64,000 bases of DNA from Ophiostoma sp. CBS 140.51 (GCA_029298735.1 JANSLP010000029.1:150645-214644), one strand, 5' to 3'; shown: positions 35,822 to 45,707, numbered from the stretch's first letter. The notes: generated from the letters alone by a model not told the origin. Numbers and translations are program-made.

Positions 35822-36887
35822 ATGGCTCCAGCAAAGGGAAGAAAGAGAGCTTGTGAGTTGCTTTGCCCTTTCTGGCACCGTTGGGCTTACAAATTTACTG
35901 ACGGCCTTTTGTTTCGAGCCAGACTCCAATGTATCTGTGGAAGACTCGGAGCTCGACGGCTTCGGGCAGGACGATGCCGGCTCTGTACAGAAGCCAGCCC
36001 AGGGTAGGAAAACCCGTGGCACTGAGTAGGTCCCCCTCTCCGTCCATTTTGACAAGTCCTCCTCTAACACTTACAGTTGTACCTCCGACCGAGCAGGCAC
36101 CCGAAACCAGGAAGCTGACCGGGTCAGGCAGTACGTGACTACGTTCGAGAAGGACATTGTGGCCGCCGGGCGTGACAAGGCCCTGGCCGCCCTCAACCGG
36201 GGGAAGGAGGCAAAGTACGTACACCCTACACTTATTAGACATTGGGTACACGCTAACATATACAGAGCCAAGCAGGACAAGAAGAATTTGGAGCGTATTC
36301 GTGAAGCGTACGACACCGCCTCGGTCGGCGCTTCTCTGGGTGTTGCCGACCACCCTCTGTACGCTGCTGGACGTGAAGTGCTCGAGCTCTTCTATGCGAC
36401 GATTGCTCGCTACGAAGAGGCCAACAAAGCCTTGGAGGAGGCTCTTAACTTTAAGGGCGAAGAGGGTGACACCCAGCAGACGAAGAGTGTCGACGCCGTC
36501 CAGGCCTCGTGGAAACAAGACCGCGCCGAGGCCCAGAAGCTTTTGCAGTACGGCCGCGTCTACGGCGACAGCCTCGTGCACGAGATCATTGTGCCCAAGG
36601 CGGCGGGGACCCCAATGGGAGGTCCCGTTGGGGAAGGCAAAGGGAATAAAGAGACGGTTGCTGGCATTGCGACACCAGAGCGCGGACTCAACCAGACAGG
36701 GCGCTCAGCACTGGAAATGTTCCCGCGCAGCCGCGCGACGGTGGCCGGTGGCAAGACCTGGGGTGAGGCGGCCAAGTCGCAGGTGCTGGCGCTCAAGGGA
36801 CTGTTGAAGACGCTGCCAGATGGTGGTGGGTATGGAAATGTGTACGAAGAGACCAGCGCCCGCAAATCGGTGACATTTAACTGTTAG
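35822..36887 (+). CDS. Conserved-looking protein of unknown function (~297 aa)
   Basis: I do not recognise this protein. My model has four exons (35822-35852, 35923-36025, 36077-36214, 36266-36887). Introns 2 and 3 are both 51 nt with donors GTAGGT and GTACGT and branch points CTAAC just before the acceptor. The product starts MAPAKGRKRAYSNVSVEDSE and is basic at the extreme N-terminus, then acidic. It is charged and helical from ~70 to ~200 (for example TTFEKDIVAAGRDKALAALN and VLELFYATIARYEEANKALE), with coiled-coil potential. The Gly/Ser/Thr-rich tail contains TPERGLNQTGRSALEMFPR. No signal peptide or membrane segment is seen. Intron 3 is a multiple of three without stops, so retention would add 17 residues. 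The spliced frame and codon bias make a real gene likely; exon 1 is the least certain part. Confidence 0.7.
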
Positions 36888-37244
36888 ATGACGTTGGACT
36901 TGATGTCTAACATCTTGTTTGTTTTCCTGTTGTTTGTACCTGAAATTTAGTTGCCAATGGTTGGTGCCAACAGTTGTTGGTGCACATAGCCTCATCGCTC
37001 ACAGTTGGTAGCACCCCACCCTAGCTCCATATTGAAGAAGGCCTGGAGCCAATTAGGAGGTGGGGACGGCAGCTACCAAAAAAAAAGTTTAGTATCAGCT
37101 TTATCGACGACGTTTTTTCCTAGGGTGTAGGATCACCAAAAAAAAAAGAGACGAACAGCATTTGTGACTTCACCACGGCGGCCACTTCAATATCCGAGAA
37201 CGACAGTTAAATTTACTCCCACACACTTCACAACCACCGCAACC
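36888..37244. other. Short intergenic region before RRP42
   Basis: About 360 bp of 3' flank and promoter with two A-runs near 37079-37090 and 37138-37147. I see no gene. An in-frame GTG at 37164 precedes the RRP42 ATG but is not needed. Confidence 0.6.
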
Positions 37245-38456
37245 ATGGCCACGACGCAGCACGTGCTGCTGTCACCCGCCGAGCTGGCATTCCTCCACAC
37301 GTCGCTCGCGCAACAACCACCAATTCGCCCCGACGGCCGCACACCGGCGCAGTTCCGTCCCCTGCGCGCCGAGACGGGAATGCTCCCCGGTGCGAATGGC
37401 AGTGCCCGCATCTGCTTTTCGGACGGCACAGAAGCGATTGTCGGTGTCAAAGCACAGGTCGAGCGGACAAGACGAGGCGAGAGTGGAGAGGGGGAAGACG
37501 ACGATGAGGACGACGTCGAGGATCTCTGGGGCGACGCAGCCGACGACGATGGTGGTGACGGCGAGGGAACCAAGGGCGGTGCCAAGAACGGTGGCGGCGG
37601 TGCTGGCAGTGGCTCGGGCGGCAATGCATCACCGTCGTGGGTTGAGGTAACGGTCGAGATCCCCGGTGTGCGCGACGACGATGCTAGTACCGTGTTTCTG
37701 GGTGCCCTGCTGGCCGAGGCTCTGCTGGCCGATGGCGGTCTCACACAGGCTCTCCGCATCAACCGGCGCTTCCACTGGAAGTTGTTTTTGGACGTGCTGC
37801 TGATCTCACCGCCGCTGTCGTACCCGTTGCCTCTGCTGTCGCTGACGACGCACCTGGCACTGCTGGCGACACGGCTGCCGCGGCTGGTGTCCGAGGGTGA
37901 CGAGGACCCGTTCTTTGACGACGACTGGGATGCGTCGACCTTTTTGTACGCCAAGGAGGGCACTACCAACAACGCCACAACATCGGCCAAATCCCGCCCG
38001 CCCATCACACTGCTTGTCATGACGGTCGGCGACAACATTCTGTTTGACCCGACGGCCGAAGAGCTGGCCGTGGCCAATGCCGTGCTGGCCGTGTCGGTGG
38101 GGCAAACTACACCCTCCACTTCTTCTTCTTCAACATCATCCCTCCGCCTTCTTGCCATCCGCACGATCGACCCGCCTTCTCGTTTGACCGCACCCGGCAC
38201 GCCCTACAACACAGACGCCAACAAGCCCAAGCCAGCGACAACAACAACAGGGCCCGCACCAACAGGAACGACGACAGCACAAAAGGACACGACGGCACGC
38301 CTGTCGTCCGAGACGGAAGAAGTCTACGGCGTGTGGCGGGCACCCCGTGGCGGTGCCAAAGTGGCACTGCTGGCGGCGATGACGCACAAGGTGCTGGAAA
38401 AGGGCGGTGTGGCCGACGAAGTCTTTGCCGGTCTGGACGGTGTGGAGATTGTGTAG
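37245..38456 (+). CDS. RRP42: Exosome complex component RRP42 (RNase PH-fold)
   Basis: A single exon of 403 aa. RRP42 is one of six RNase PH-like subunits forming the ring of the nuclear and cytoplasmic RNA exosome, which guides RNA to Rrp44 and Rrp6. The start shows the family pattern: LSPAELAFLHTSL, RPDGRTPAQFRPLRAETGML, SARICFSDGTEAIVGVKAQV. The C-terminal half has FHWKLFLDVLLISPPLSYPL, LLVMTVGDNILFDPTAEEL and VYGVWRAPRGGAKVALLAAM. Family members are usually ~265-300 aa. The excess comes from an acidic/Gly-rich insertion at ~80-135 and a Ser/Thr-rich low-complexity insertion at ~345-375, both where loops are expected. The ring subunit is catalytically inactive in eukaryotes. ATG 37245 is the first ATG in frame. 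Confidence 0.9.
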   Translation: MATTQHVLLSPAELAFLHTSLAQQPPIRPDGRTPAQFRPLRAETGMLPGANGSARICFSDGTEAIVGVKAQVERTRRGESGEGEDDDEDDVEDLWGDAADDDGGDGEGTKGGAKNGGGGAGSGSGGNASPSWVEVTVEIPGVRDDDASTVFLGALLAEALLADGGLTQALRINRRFHWKLFLDVLLISPPLSYPLPLLSLTTHLALLATRLPRLVSEGDEDPFFDDDWDASTFLYAKEGTTNNATTSAKSRPPITLLVMTVGDNILFDPTAEELAVANAVLAVSVGQTTPSTSSSSTSSLRLLAIRTIDPPSRLTAPGTPYNTDANKPKPATTTTGPAPTGTTTAQKDTTARLSSETEEVYGVWRAPRGGAKVALLAAMTHKVLEKGGVADEVFAGLDGVEIV

Positions 38457-38757
38457 GGGAGCAGCGGCATGTGGTGTAGTCTGTATTGCTTTTTTTTTTT
38501 CATCTTTGGCATTATGGGATAGGAGGGTCAAAAATCGTTTTGGGATTACCGGTTGGGCGTCAGAGTTCTTTCATTCATATTTGTTTTATTTTGCTTCACA
38601 TTGTCAGATATCATGTAATGGCATGCATTTGCAGTTTCTTTATTCATACATTCTTCATTTTGACATTTTGGCGTTTTATATTGGTACATTATACAAAGAG
38701 GGGATGTGCTTCTGGCTTATGAGTGTGGTATTTGGGGTCGAGAGTGATGTTGGGCGC
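38457..38757. other. Convergent 3' flanks
   Basis: About 300 bp of AT-rich sequence between the convergent RRP42 and mitochondrial-protein stop codons, with a T-run at 38489-38499. No gene seen. Confidence 0.6.
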
Positions 38758-39651
38758 TCAGAAAATGCCCAAGAACTTCTTCTTCTGACCAGCCTCGGCC
38801 GCGGCAGGCTCTTCCACCACCGGTGTCTCTTGACGGATCGGCGATGCATCATCCACAGGCTCGTTGCGTGCAGGCGGCACAGGGCCCTGGTTCTTCTTGC
38901 CATCCGCACTGCTAAACCATCCACCGTTGCTACCAAAGCCGACCGTCTCGTCTAGCCCGTGCGCCTTGCGGTACATGGTCCGCTTCGCCACATCGTCCAC
39001 CCGCATTTGCCGCCGTTCCGCAATCTGCGCCACACGATGGTGCTCCGTCAGACGCACCACCTCGACGGCTGTCTGCGCCGCCATAATCGGGTGCTGCATC
39101 GCCTCGCGCATCGTCGGCAGCATGTCCACAAAGGGCGAGGTCCTTCTAAAGTTCTCAATCACCGTGAAAATGGCCAGCGCCGCCAGCGTCGTCATGGTCA
39201 CGCCCAAATGGAACGCACGGCTTGTCCAAAACCAATGAGCCCACGTACCCGGCGGTGCCATCATGCCGGGGTACTGGCGGGTGCGCTGAGCGGCCTTTTC
39301 CGCCGCCGAGAGGTCGCCGCCGTAGTGCGGCGTGGAGGGAGCATTGGAGCGACGAGGCAAGCGGGCACCGTGCGAGGGCGGGTTGAACTTGGCCGGTTTC
39401 TCGAGGATGTTGGCGTTGTTGGGGGCTGACGAAGAAGAAGAAGAGGGAGCACCGCTGGCGGCTGACTTGGGCGGCCGTGTCGAGGCATAGCGGACACGCT
39501 GGACATGGCCCGTGCAGCCGTTGGAAGACGTTGTTGTCGAAGAACGGACAGCCGGCCGAGATGCTGTCGCAGCAAGCTGTGTCGCAAAAGTGCGCTGTTG
39601 CTGCCACATGGGCCCGCGCCGGGGCAAGAGGAATCGTGGAATCGTAGCCAT
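38758..39651 (-). CDS. Probable mitochondrial single-pass membrane protein, unknown function (~297 aa)
   Basis: I do not recognise the family. A single exon starts at the first in-frame ATG (39651). The N-terminus (MATIPRFLLPRRGPMWQQQR, then TFATQLAATASRP) is Arg-rich and lacks acidic residues, a classic mitochondrial presequence. A Ser/Asn/Pro-rich linker follows to ~residue 105. Next is an ordered block: GARLPRRSNAPSTPHYGGD, YPGMMAPPGTWAHWFWTSRA, and a hydrophobic segment HLGVTMTTLAALAIFTVIENF at ~165-185. A helical part with many charged residues (VEVVRLTEHHRVAQIAERRQ) comes after it. The C-terminus is Pro/Glu-rich, ending QKKKFLGIF. The layout suggests a presequence-cleaved inner-membrane protein with one transmembrane helix. 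It is convergent with RRP42. The function is not deducible. Confidence 0.75.
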   Translation of the reverse strand: MATIPRFLLPRRGPMWQQQRTFATQLAATASRPAVRSSTTTSSNGCTGHVQRVRYASTRPPKSAASGAPSSSSSSAPNNANILEKPAKFNPPSHGARLPRRSNAPSTPHYGGDLSAAEKAAQRTRQYPGMMAPPGTWAHWFWTSRAFHLGVTMTTLAALAIFTVIENFRRTSPFVDMLPTMREAMQHPIMAAQTAVEVVRLTEHHRVAQIAERRQMRVDDVAKRTMYRKAHGLDETVGFGSNGGWFSSADGKKNQGPVPPARNEPVDDASPIRQETPVVEEPAAAEAGQKKKFLGIF

Positions 39652-41324
39652 AGTGGCGGTTGTGGCAGATTTGCTGGTTGTTGACCGTGGCCTGTTGTTG
39701 CGAGGACCGTTGCGAGATATGATGCGAGGTCGTTGAGAGCCGTTAGAGGGGCACAAAACGCAAAAATTAGGAACGACTGATCTTCAGGTTCGCCCCACCA
39801 AAATTGTTCCTCACTTTGAGTGAGGAAGGGTCACGTGTACCACTTATCTCAATACGAGCAGATCACGATCCATGCTCGGCATCCGTGAGAAATGCTGCAG
39901 CAGCGCACAAACCCTGCCACGTTCTTCTCTTTGACGAATTGACCATCCTCGTCAATTTTGAGACTGTCAACTCAAGCAGGCGCATGGTCGTACGTATTGA
40001 CGGCCTTTGTTCGGAGACCTTGAAGTGAGTATGAATTTAAGCGTTTACAGATGTGGTTAGAAGCATATTAGTGAACTTCACTCAACAGAGCAAGCTTTGA
40101 TCAATAGAAAGCAGTCTTTGTCCAACCAAAGCTATGCGAAGCTTGTCTGTGAATCCAATGGGGTGCAACATGAGCTCTATCAGAGCCACTGCAGTTTGTA
40201 TCGTACGATCTGACATTTTTGTTGTCTTCAGTTCCAAGGAGCTCGGTGCAGATTCAAGGCCGAGTTTATGCTTGGATGCCTCAGACAGGAACAAGCAATA
40301 GCGAGTAGCCAAGGTAATACCAGGCACCTAGTAAATATGAAAAGGACGAATGGGCGGCGGGTTAAAAACAACACGAATGTAAGAGGGTAAAAAAGAGAAA
40401 AAGCTTTTCCGTGAGCCGACGAGCCTCTTCCCCTGTCGCTCTTTTTGCTCCTTTTTTTGTTCTTTCCCTTGCCCCAGGCTTGCTGTGAAAAACAAGTGGT
40501 TCGATTCGCCAATTCCGAGGCCCGCAATGGAAGTCAAAGTGGAAATGTGGAAAAGGCGGTGTTTGACGTCGTGCGAACTGAAGAGGTTTATCGAAGAATT
40601 CTCGTTTTCTTGTTTGTCGTGTAAAAATGTTAGCGTCATTTTCCGTTGCCTTTCAGTGAGCTCTTTTCCAGAATTTTTTTTTTACCGGCGTCTCCCGATC
40701 ATTGTGGGTACCTGTCTTTTTTTGTACCTTTTGTCTCTTTCTCTTTTGGCTGGCCCTCTCTCAGATACATTCTAATGCGCAGCCGCTGATTGGCTGCGCA
40801 CACACTAGTCCCGCGCCCCGAGACATGTCCGCCACTGTCGTAATGCCCTGTACGGAAGGAGGGATGTGCGCTCTTTTGTCTGGTTTGTGCTGGTTTGTGC
40901 TATTTTCGCAGGCCTATGTCACTGTAAAGTCACCCCAAAGCAGGGAAGGGGCGGCCCATGTCATTGTCACTCGCTTGCTGTGTTCAGAATGCGCGCGACA
41001 CGCTCCTTCGCTCCTTCCCTCCTGCGGTTGTACCAGCCCACCGTCGCCGCCCGCCCCTTCTTTGCTGGGAGGCCTGGCCTAGTTGCCTTCTGTAGAGCCA
41101 ATCCATTCCGTCACCCCGTGCGTTCATTCGTTCGGCCTTGCCTGGCTTTTTTTTTTCGTCGCTTTCCTCTCCTGTTTTTTCCCGGGCTTGTTTTTTCTCG
41201 TCCTCCTTTTTTCTTTCCTCCTTTCTTCTCTTCTCTCCCTCCACCCACTCTCACAACAGATTCAATCTTCAATCCATACACACATTTCTTTACTTCCCCT
41301 ACCCCCAACACAACTTCAGACAAA
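39652..41324. other. Divergent intergenic region upstream of cytochrome c
   Basis: 1.67 kb shared by the divergent mitochondrial-protein gene and cytochrome c. It contains a CCAAT-bearing palindrome at 40776-40800 and a CT-rich leader from ~41130 to 41260 on the cytochrome c side. No coding gene seen. Confidence 0.55.
40776..40800. promoter_or_regulatory. Palindrome enclosing a CCAAT box, upstream of cytochrome c
   Basis: TGCGCAGCC and GGCTGCGCA are perfect 9-bp inverted arms separated by 7 nt. The junction reads ATTGG on the + strand (40789-40793), i.e. CCAAT on the minus strand. CCAAT boxes bind the HAP/AnCF complex, which controls respiratory genes, including cytochrome c, in fungi. It lies ~530 bp upstream of the cytochrome c ATG. 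Confidence 0.5.
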
Positions 41325-42393
41325 ATGCCTGCCGGAAAGGGTAAGTTGTTTTCTTTTCTCTCTCCTCTGGCTTCTTCTCTTCAGCAAAACAGCTTCGCTT
41401 TGCGGCGGGACAAAGTCATGAGTTCGTGAGAAGACGAGTCAGTCAAGTCACAATAGTCGAAAGCTGCCGCCCAGCAGCAAACGTCATGCCACAATTACGC
41501 CCCTCCAAGCTCCGCCGTCACCGTTTGCGCTCACTCGCTTTCCTCTCTTCTCGTTTCACCGCCGCTCGCCGCTCATTCACAAAGCCTCACTTTGCCGTGC
41601 AAACACTTCTCAAACTCCAAGCTCAAGCAATTGGCCCAAGAGGAAGCCCAGGAAGAGCTCTCATGAACTCCAGCTTTGAAGCTTGGCCTTGAGAAGTGTT
41701 TGCCAGCGCATGCGAGCTGACGGCTACTTGTTGCAAACTCTGCCTAATGGCCCTTGCGACTCGCGACGACGTGGAGGGAGAAGCTCTCTGACGGCTGCAC
41801 AGCCAGAAGCGAGGATCGCAAGATGCAGCCGAGGGACAACACAGTTTCAATTGGTCTTTACAAACTCTTTTCTGCCCTGTAGCCGGCGAGAGCTTCTCTT
41901 TGCAACTGAGCGAGTGATTTCGAATTGTGGCGTGAGGGCCCTGTTTGGACCAGCTTTCACTTCGACAGCTTGAATGGCTCGTCTTTCTTGTCACAACAAC
42001 ACAGCTACTAACAAACCACAGGTGACTCCAAGAAGGGCGCCAGCCTGTTCAAGACCCGCTGTGCCCAGTGCCACACCGTCGAGAAGGACGGCGGCAACAA
42101 GGTCGGCCCCGCTCTGCACGGCCTCTTCGGCCGCAAGACGGGCTCCGTCGACGGCTACGCCTACACTGATGCCAACAAGCAGAAGGGCATCACCTGGGAC
42201 GAGGGCACTCTCTTCACCTACCTCGAGAACCCCAAGAAGTACATTCCCGGCACCAAGATGGCCTTCGGTGGCCTGAAGAAGGACAAGGACCGGAACGACC
42301 TGATCACGTATGTGGCCCCGACTCTACCCCGTTTATCCCTCATTTTTCATCCCACTAACAGTCTGCAGCTACCTCAAGGAGTCCACCGCATAA
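41325..42393 (+). CDS. cyc1: Cytochrome c
   Basis: Three exons (41325-41340, 42022-42307, 42369-42393) encode 108 aa, the normal fungal length. Cytochrome c carries electrons from complex III to complex IV in the mitochondrial intermembrane space. Exon 1 has only five codons (MPAGK) plus one base. Exon 2 holds the haem attachment motif CAQCH in TRCAQCHTVEKDGGNKVGPA and the axial Met in PKKYIPGTKMAFGGLKK. Exon 3 gives the C-terminus TYLKESTA. There is no cleavable presequence, as expected. Intron 1 is 681 nt, by far the longest in this window, and ends with a perfect TACTAAC branch point and CACAG; it contains an inverted repeat. Intron 2 is 61 nt. Confidence 0.97.
41599..41703. repeat. Inverted repeat inside cytochrome c intron 1
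   Basis: GCAAACACTTCTCAA at 41599-41613 is exactly complementary to TTGAGAAGTGTTTGC at 41689-41703. The pairing continues imperfectly inward for about 14 more nt, so the transcript could form a ~30-bp stem with a loop of ~45-50 nt. Confidence 0.75.
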
Positions 42394-43211
42394 GCGGCTT
42401 GATCCTGAGGAGGACGGCGATCGATGGCGTTGATGTGTTTATTGTTTTGCATTTTCGGCCAAGATGTGATGATTTTAAAAGAAATAAAATAAAGAACCCA
42501 CCCCCTTTACACCCTTTACACCCCCGGCGCGTTGTACGAACAGTGGCGATATAGAAGACGGAAGACGGACAACAAAAAAAAGAAGACCATTCCGCACCAA
42601 ATATACACCAAAAATTTCAACTTTTCACTCTCTCGATAGAGCTGGACCCGAGAAGAACGGAGGCACGCACGGCGAGCACGAAAGCATCTACGCATCGCAC
42701 ACGAGCCCGCTGGGCATCCTCTACTCTCGGTTCGGCATAGACGGAACTCTTCGTGATAGACAGGGCCCGAATAGAAGACGATGCATGAGATATGAGAAGT
42801 GGGACGAAATAGACAACCTTGGGAGGCAAACGACCGGATATATACGGAGTTGAATACGACTATATAGAAGGACGGACGCTACTCGAGGGAGGCAAGGAAC
42901 GGTACCTCTTTTTTGGTATTTTGTTGACTTTCTTTTGTCTCTTCTTTTTGATCTCTGCTCTTCTTCTTTTCACATAGTACCCCATTTCCATTTATGTTTC
43001 GTTAGACTTAGAGACCTTTACACCCTCTTCCTCCAGGCTGGCTATGAATGACTGCGGTCTTTCATGGCTTACGCCTTCTGATCGAACAAACAGCATAATA
43101 TCTCCTCTTTACATAATTTGACGACTCAAGATCTGTGAGATGTGCCCTCGCAATGCAATATACTCCGTAAATGTCTATGATTATATATATACAAATAAAT
43201 AGAGCAGCACA
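42394..43211. other. Convergent intergenic region, cytochrome c / RIX7
   Basis: 0.8 kb of 3' flanking sequence for both genes. It contains AATAAA-like sequences near 42484 and TATATATA near 43181. No gene seen. Confidence 0.6.
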
Positions 43212-45707
43212 TCAGTGCAATTTCTCGTACCGCCGCAGCTCGGCCAGACTCGTGCTCGGCTGCGTCTCGGCCAGCGCCTTCTCCCAGTCGTCTGCCGTAA
43301 TCTGCGGCATCTCCGCGCTGTGCAGCCCTGTCCGGTCCAGACTGTTCTTGCCGGCCGTCCGCAGCAAATGGTCCAGGTCCGCACCCGAAAAGCCCGTGCA
43401 CCGCTGGTCCAGCGCCACGCCGTGGATAATCTCCATGGTCGCAGGCATGTTCTGGTCGCCCGGGATCGCGTTGCGGTACAGTGTTTGTAGGATCGCAACA
43501 CGATCCTCGGCCGTCGGTGGGCCCACAAAGATGCTCTCACCCAAGCGGCCGGGCCGCTTCAGGGCCGGGTCGATAATGTCTGGGCGGTTCGTCGCGCCAA
43601 TCACAAACAGACCCGTGCGGTCCACCACGCCGTCCAGTTCTGTGAGCAAAGTATTGACAATGCGCGCACTGCCGTCTGACCGCGCATCGTCACGTTTGGC
43701 TGCCAGGGCGTCCATCTCGTCAAAGAAGATAATGCAGGGCGCCATGGCGCGTGCACGCTCAAAGAGCTCGCGCAGGGCCCGTTCGGACTCGCCGACCCAC
43801 TTGTTGAGCAGCTCGGGTCCCCGGATCGAGATGAAGTTGGCTTTGGACTCGTTGGCGACGGCCTTGGCGACGAGCGTTTTACCGCAACCGGGAGGTCCCC
43901 ACAGCAAGATACCGCCCATGGGCTTCTGGCCGACGGCGGCGTACTTGTCTGGGTAGCGGATGGGGCCAATAATGGACATTTCGAGCTTTTTGCGCAGGAC
44001 CTCCATGGCGCCGACCTGTTTCCATGTGGTGTTTGGGATGGTGCTGAAGCCCTCACGCTTGGCGGCGGGCAAGACAGACAGCGCGGCGTCGCGGAAGTTT
44101 TGTGCCGTAATGCCATCGGTCAGTGCTGTTGTGGTCGCTACGAGGGTCCCGTTCGCCTTATGAGTTGCCTCATCGTCGCCGGAAGCTGCTGTCGATGCGG
44201 CTGTTGAGGCACCAATGGCAGCTGCCGCCAGTGACCGCTCGTCCTCGTGCGCGTTTAACAGGCAGATATCCCGCTGCACGTCCGGCAGTTCCTCCGAGTC
44301 CTTGGCTGCCTCTGTGTCCTTTGCTGTCGACATCAGTGTATCTTCGAAAAAGCCGTCCCCATTGTCCACTGGGCCAGCGGTCGACCGCAGCCGCGTCAGG
44401 ACCGCATCCAGCTTTGCATCCATGTAGTTGAGCTGCGCCGTCTTGACCACATTCTGCAAATCACCACCCACAAAACCAGGCGTCATGCGTGCAATGTCCT
44501 TGAGATCCACGTCCTCTGCAAAGGACATGCCCCGCGTCATCGTCTGCAGGATCCGCTCGCGCGCATCTTGGCTCGGCATCCGCACCGCAATCTCCACGCC
44601 AAACCGCCGCCGCACAAGGGGATCGAGACTGTCCGCCTTGTTTGTTGCCGCCAGCACAATCACGTATTTCCCCGTGTTGCTCTCGGCGCTCAGCCGGTCA
44701 ATGCAGCTCGTCAGTGTCAGCGCCATGCGCATCTCCATGGGGCCCTTGCCCGACGAGTCCTGCTTGCTGGCCAAAGCCTCGATAGCATCCAGAAAGATGA
44801 GCGAGGGCGCCTGTCGCACGGCCTCGTCAAAGATGTTGCGAATGTTGTTTTCCGACTCGCCGCTGATGCCACCAATCAGCGAGGGACCGGAAACAGAAAA
44901 GAAGGGCACACGTGCCTCAGCGGCAATGGCGTTGGCCAGCAGCGTCTTGCCGCAGCCCGAGGGACCATACAACAACACGGCCTCGTTGGGCCGGGAACCG
45001 CTGTCCTTGAAATCGAACCCGCGTCGCAACGGCATCCACACCAGCCGGATCAAGTCGCGGAGAATGTCGTCCATACCGGCAATATCCTGGAAGGTGGGAC
45101 CGTCCGACGACAGCTTTGTGGGCACGACGGCACCCTTCTTCTTGCTTTCGCTGTCGCTGTCACTGCCCTCGTCGCTGCTATCTTCATGCCGTCTCCTTTT
45201 GCGTTTCCGCAGGATGCGCCCGCCGCCTTCGGAGCCACCTCGCCGTATCCGCTTTCTTGTCGGTGCCGGTGTAGTTGTGCCGTCTCCCTCCACTGCAGCT
45301 TCACCCTCTGGCGCAACCACATCGTCAGGTGCTGTGTCCATTGCAGTGGCGTCGTCTGCTGTTGCCGGTGCCTCACCAGAGGTAGGTTGTGTCGTTGGTG
45401 GTGGTTTTGCCGCCTCAGCAGCAGCTGCTGCCTCTTTGGCCGCCAGCATCGCCTGTGCTGCCATTACCGCACCCAGCCGGTCGTCCAACACTTTGGCGGC
45501 CAGCGACTCGAGGTATTTCTTCTTTTGCCGCGCGATGGCATGGTTGCGGATCTGTTGGAGTCGTCCGACGAGAATCGAAACGGTCGGTCGTGTTGCGCCC
45601 GGTTTGCCCGCCTCAAAGTCGGCGTACAGCTCCTCGGCCACCTCCTCCGCTTTGCGCTCCTCCTCTTTGCGGAAGATGAAGCCGTTCTTCCCGGCCGGAG
45701 GCGGCAT
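43212..45707 (-). CDS. RIX7: Ribosome-biogenesis tandem AAA-ATPase RIX7 (NVL type)
   Basis: A single exon of 831 aa on the minus strand. Rix7/NVL is a hexameric type II AAA unfoldase that drives pre-60S maturation in the nucleolus. The N-terminal ~210 residues are charged with Ala-rich helices, a basic stretch RILRKRKRRRHED (likely nuclear localisation) and an acidic run SSDEGSDSDSES. D1 has Walker A GPSGCGKT (Lys254), but its Walker B reads LIFLDAIEAL, with Ala308 in place of the catalytic Glu. D1 sensor 1 (AATNKAD) is present. D2 is canonical: GPPGCGKT (Lys610), CIIFFDEMDAL (Glu664), GATNRPDIIDPALKRPGR. The linker TTWKQVGAMEVLRKKLEMSI and GPELLNKWVGESERALRELF are typical of the NVL family. 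Start ATG 45707 is the first in frame. Confidence 0.92.
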   Translation of the reverse strand: MPPPAGKNGFIFRKEEERKAEEVAEELYADFEAGKPGATRPTVSILVGRLQQIRNHAIARQKKKYLESLAAKVLDDRLGAVMAAQAMLAAKEAAAAAEAAKPPPTTQPTSGEAPATADDATAMDTAPDDVVAPEGEAAVEGDGTTTPAPTRKRIRRGGSEGGGRILRKRKRRRHEDSSDEGSDSDSESKKKGAVVPTKLSSDGPTFQDIAGMDDILRDLIRLVWMPLRRGFDFKDSGSRPNEAVLLYGPSGCGKTLLANAIAAEARVPFFSVSGPSLIGGISGESENNIRNIFDEAVRQAPSLIFLDAIEALASKQDSSGKGPMEMRMALTLTSCIDRLSAESNTGKYVIVLAATNKADSLDPLVRRRFGVEIAVRMPSQDARERILQTMTRGMSFAEDVDLKDIARMTPGFVGGDLQNVVKTAQLNYMDAKLDAVLTRLRSTAGPVDNGDGFFEDTLMSTAKDTEAAKDSEELPDVQRDICLLNAHEDERSLAAAAIGASTAASTAASGDDEATHKANGTLVATTTALTDGITAQNFRDAALSVLPAAKREGFSTIPNTTWKQVGAMEVLRKKLEMSIIGPIRYPDKYAAVGQKPMGGILLWGPPGCGKTLVAKAVANESKANFISIRGPELLNKWVGESERALRELFERARAMAPCIIFFDEMDALAAKRDDARSDGSARIVNTLLTELDGVVDRTGLFVIGATNRPDIIDPALKRPGRLGESIFVGPPTAEDRVAILQTLYRNAIPGDQNMPATMEIIHGVALDQRCTGFSGADLDHLLRTAGKNSLDRTGLHSAEMPQITADDWEKALAETQPSTSLAELRRYEKLH

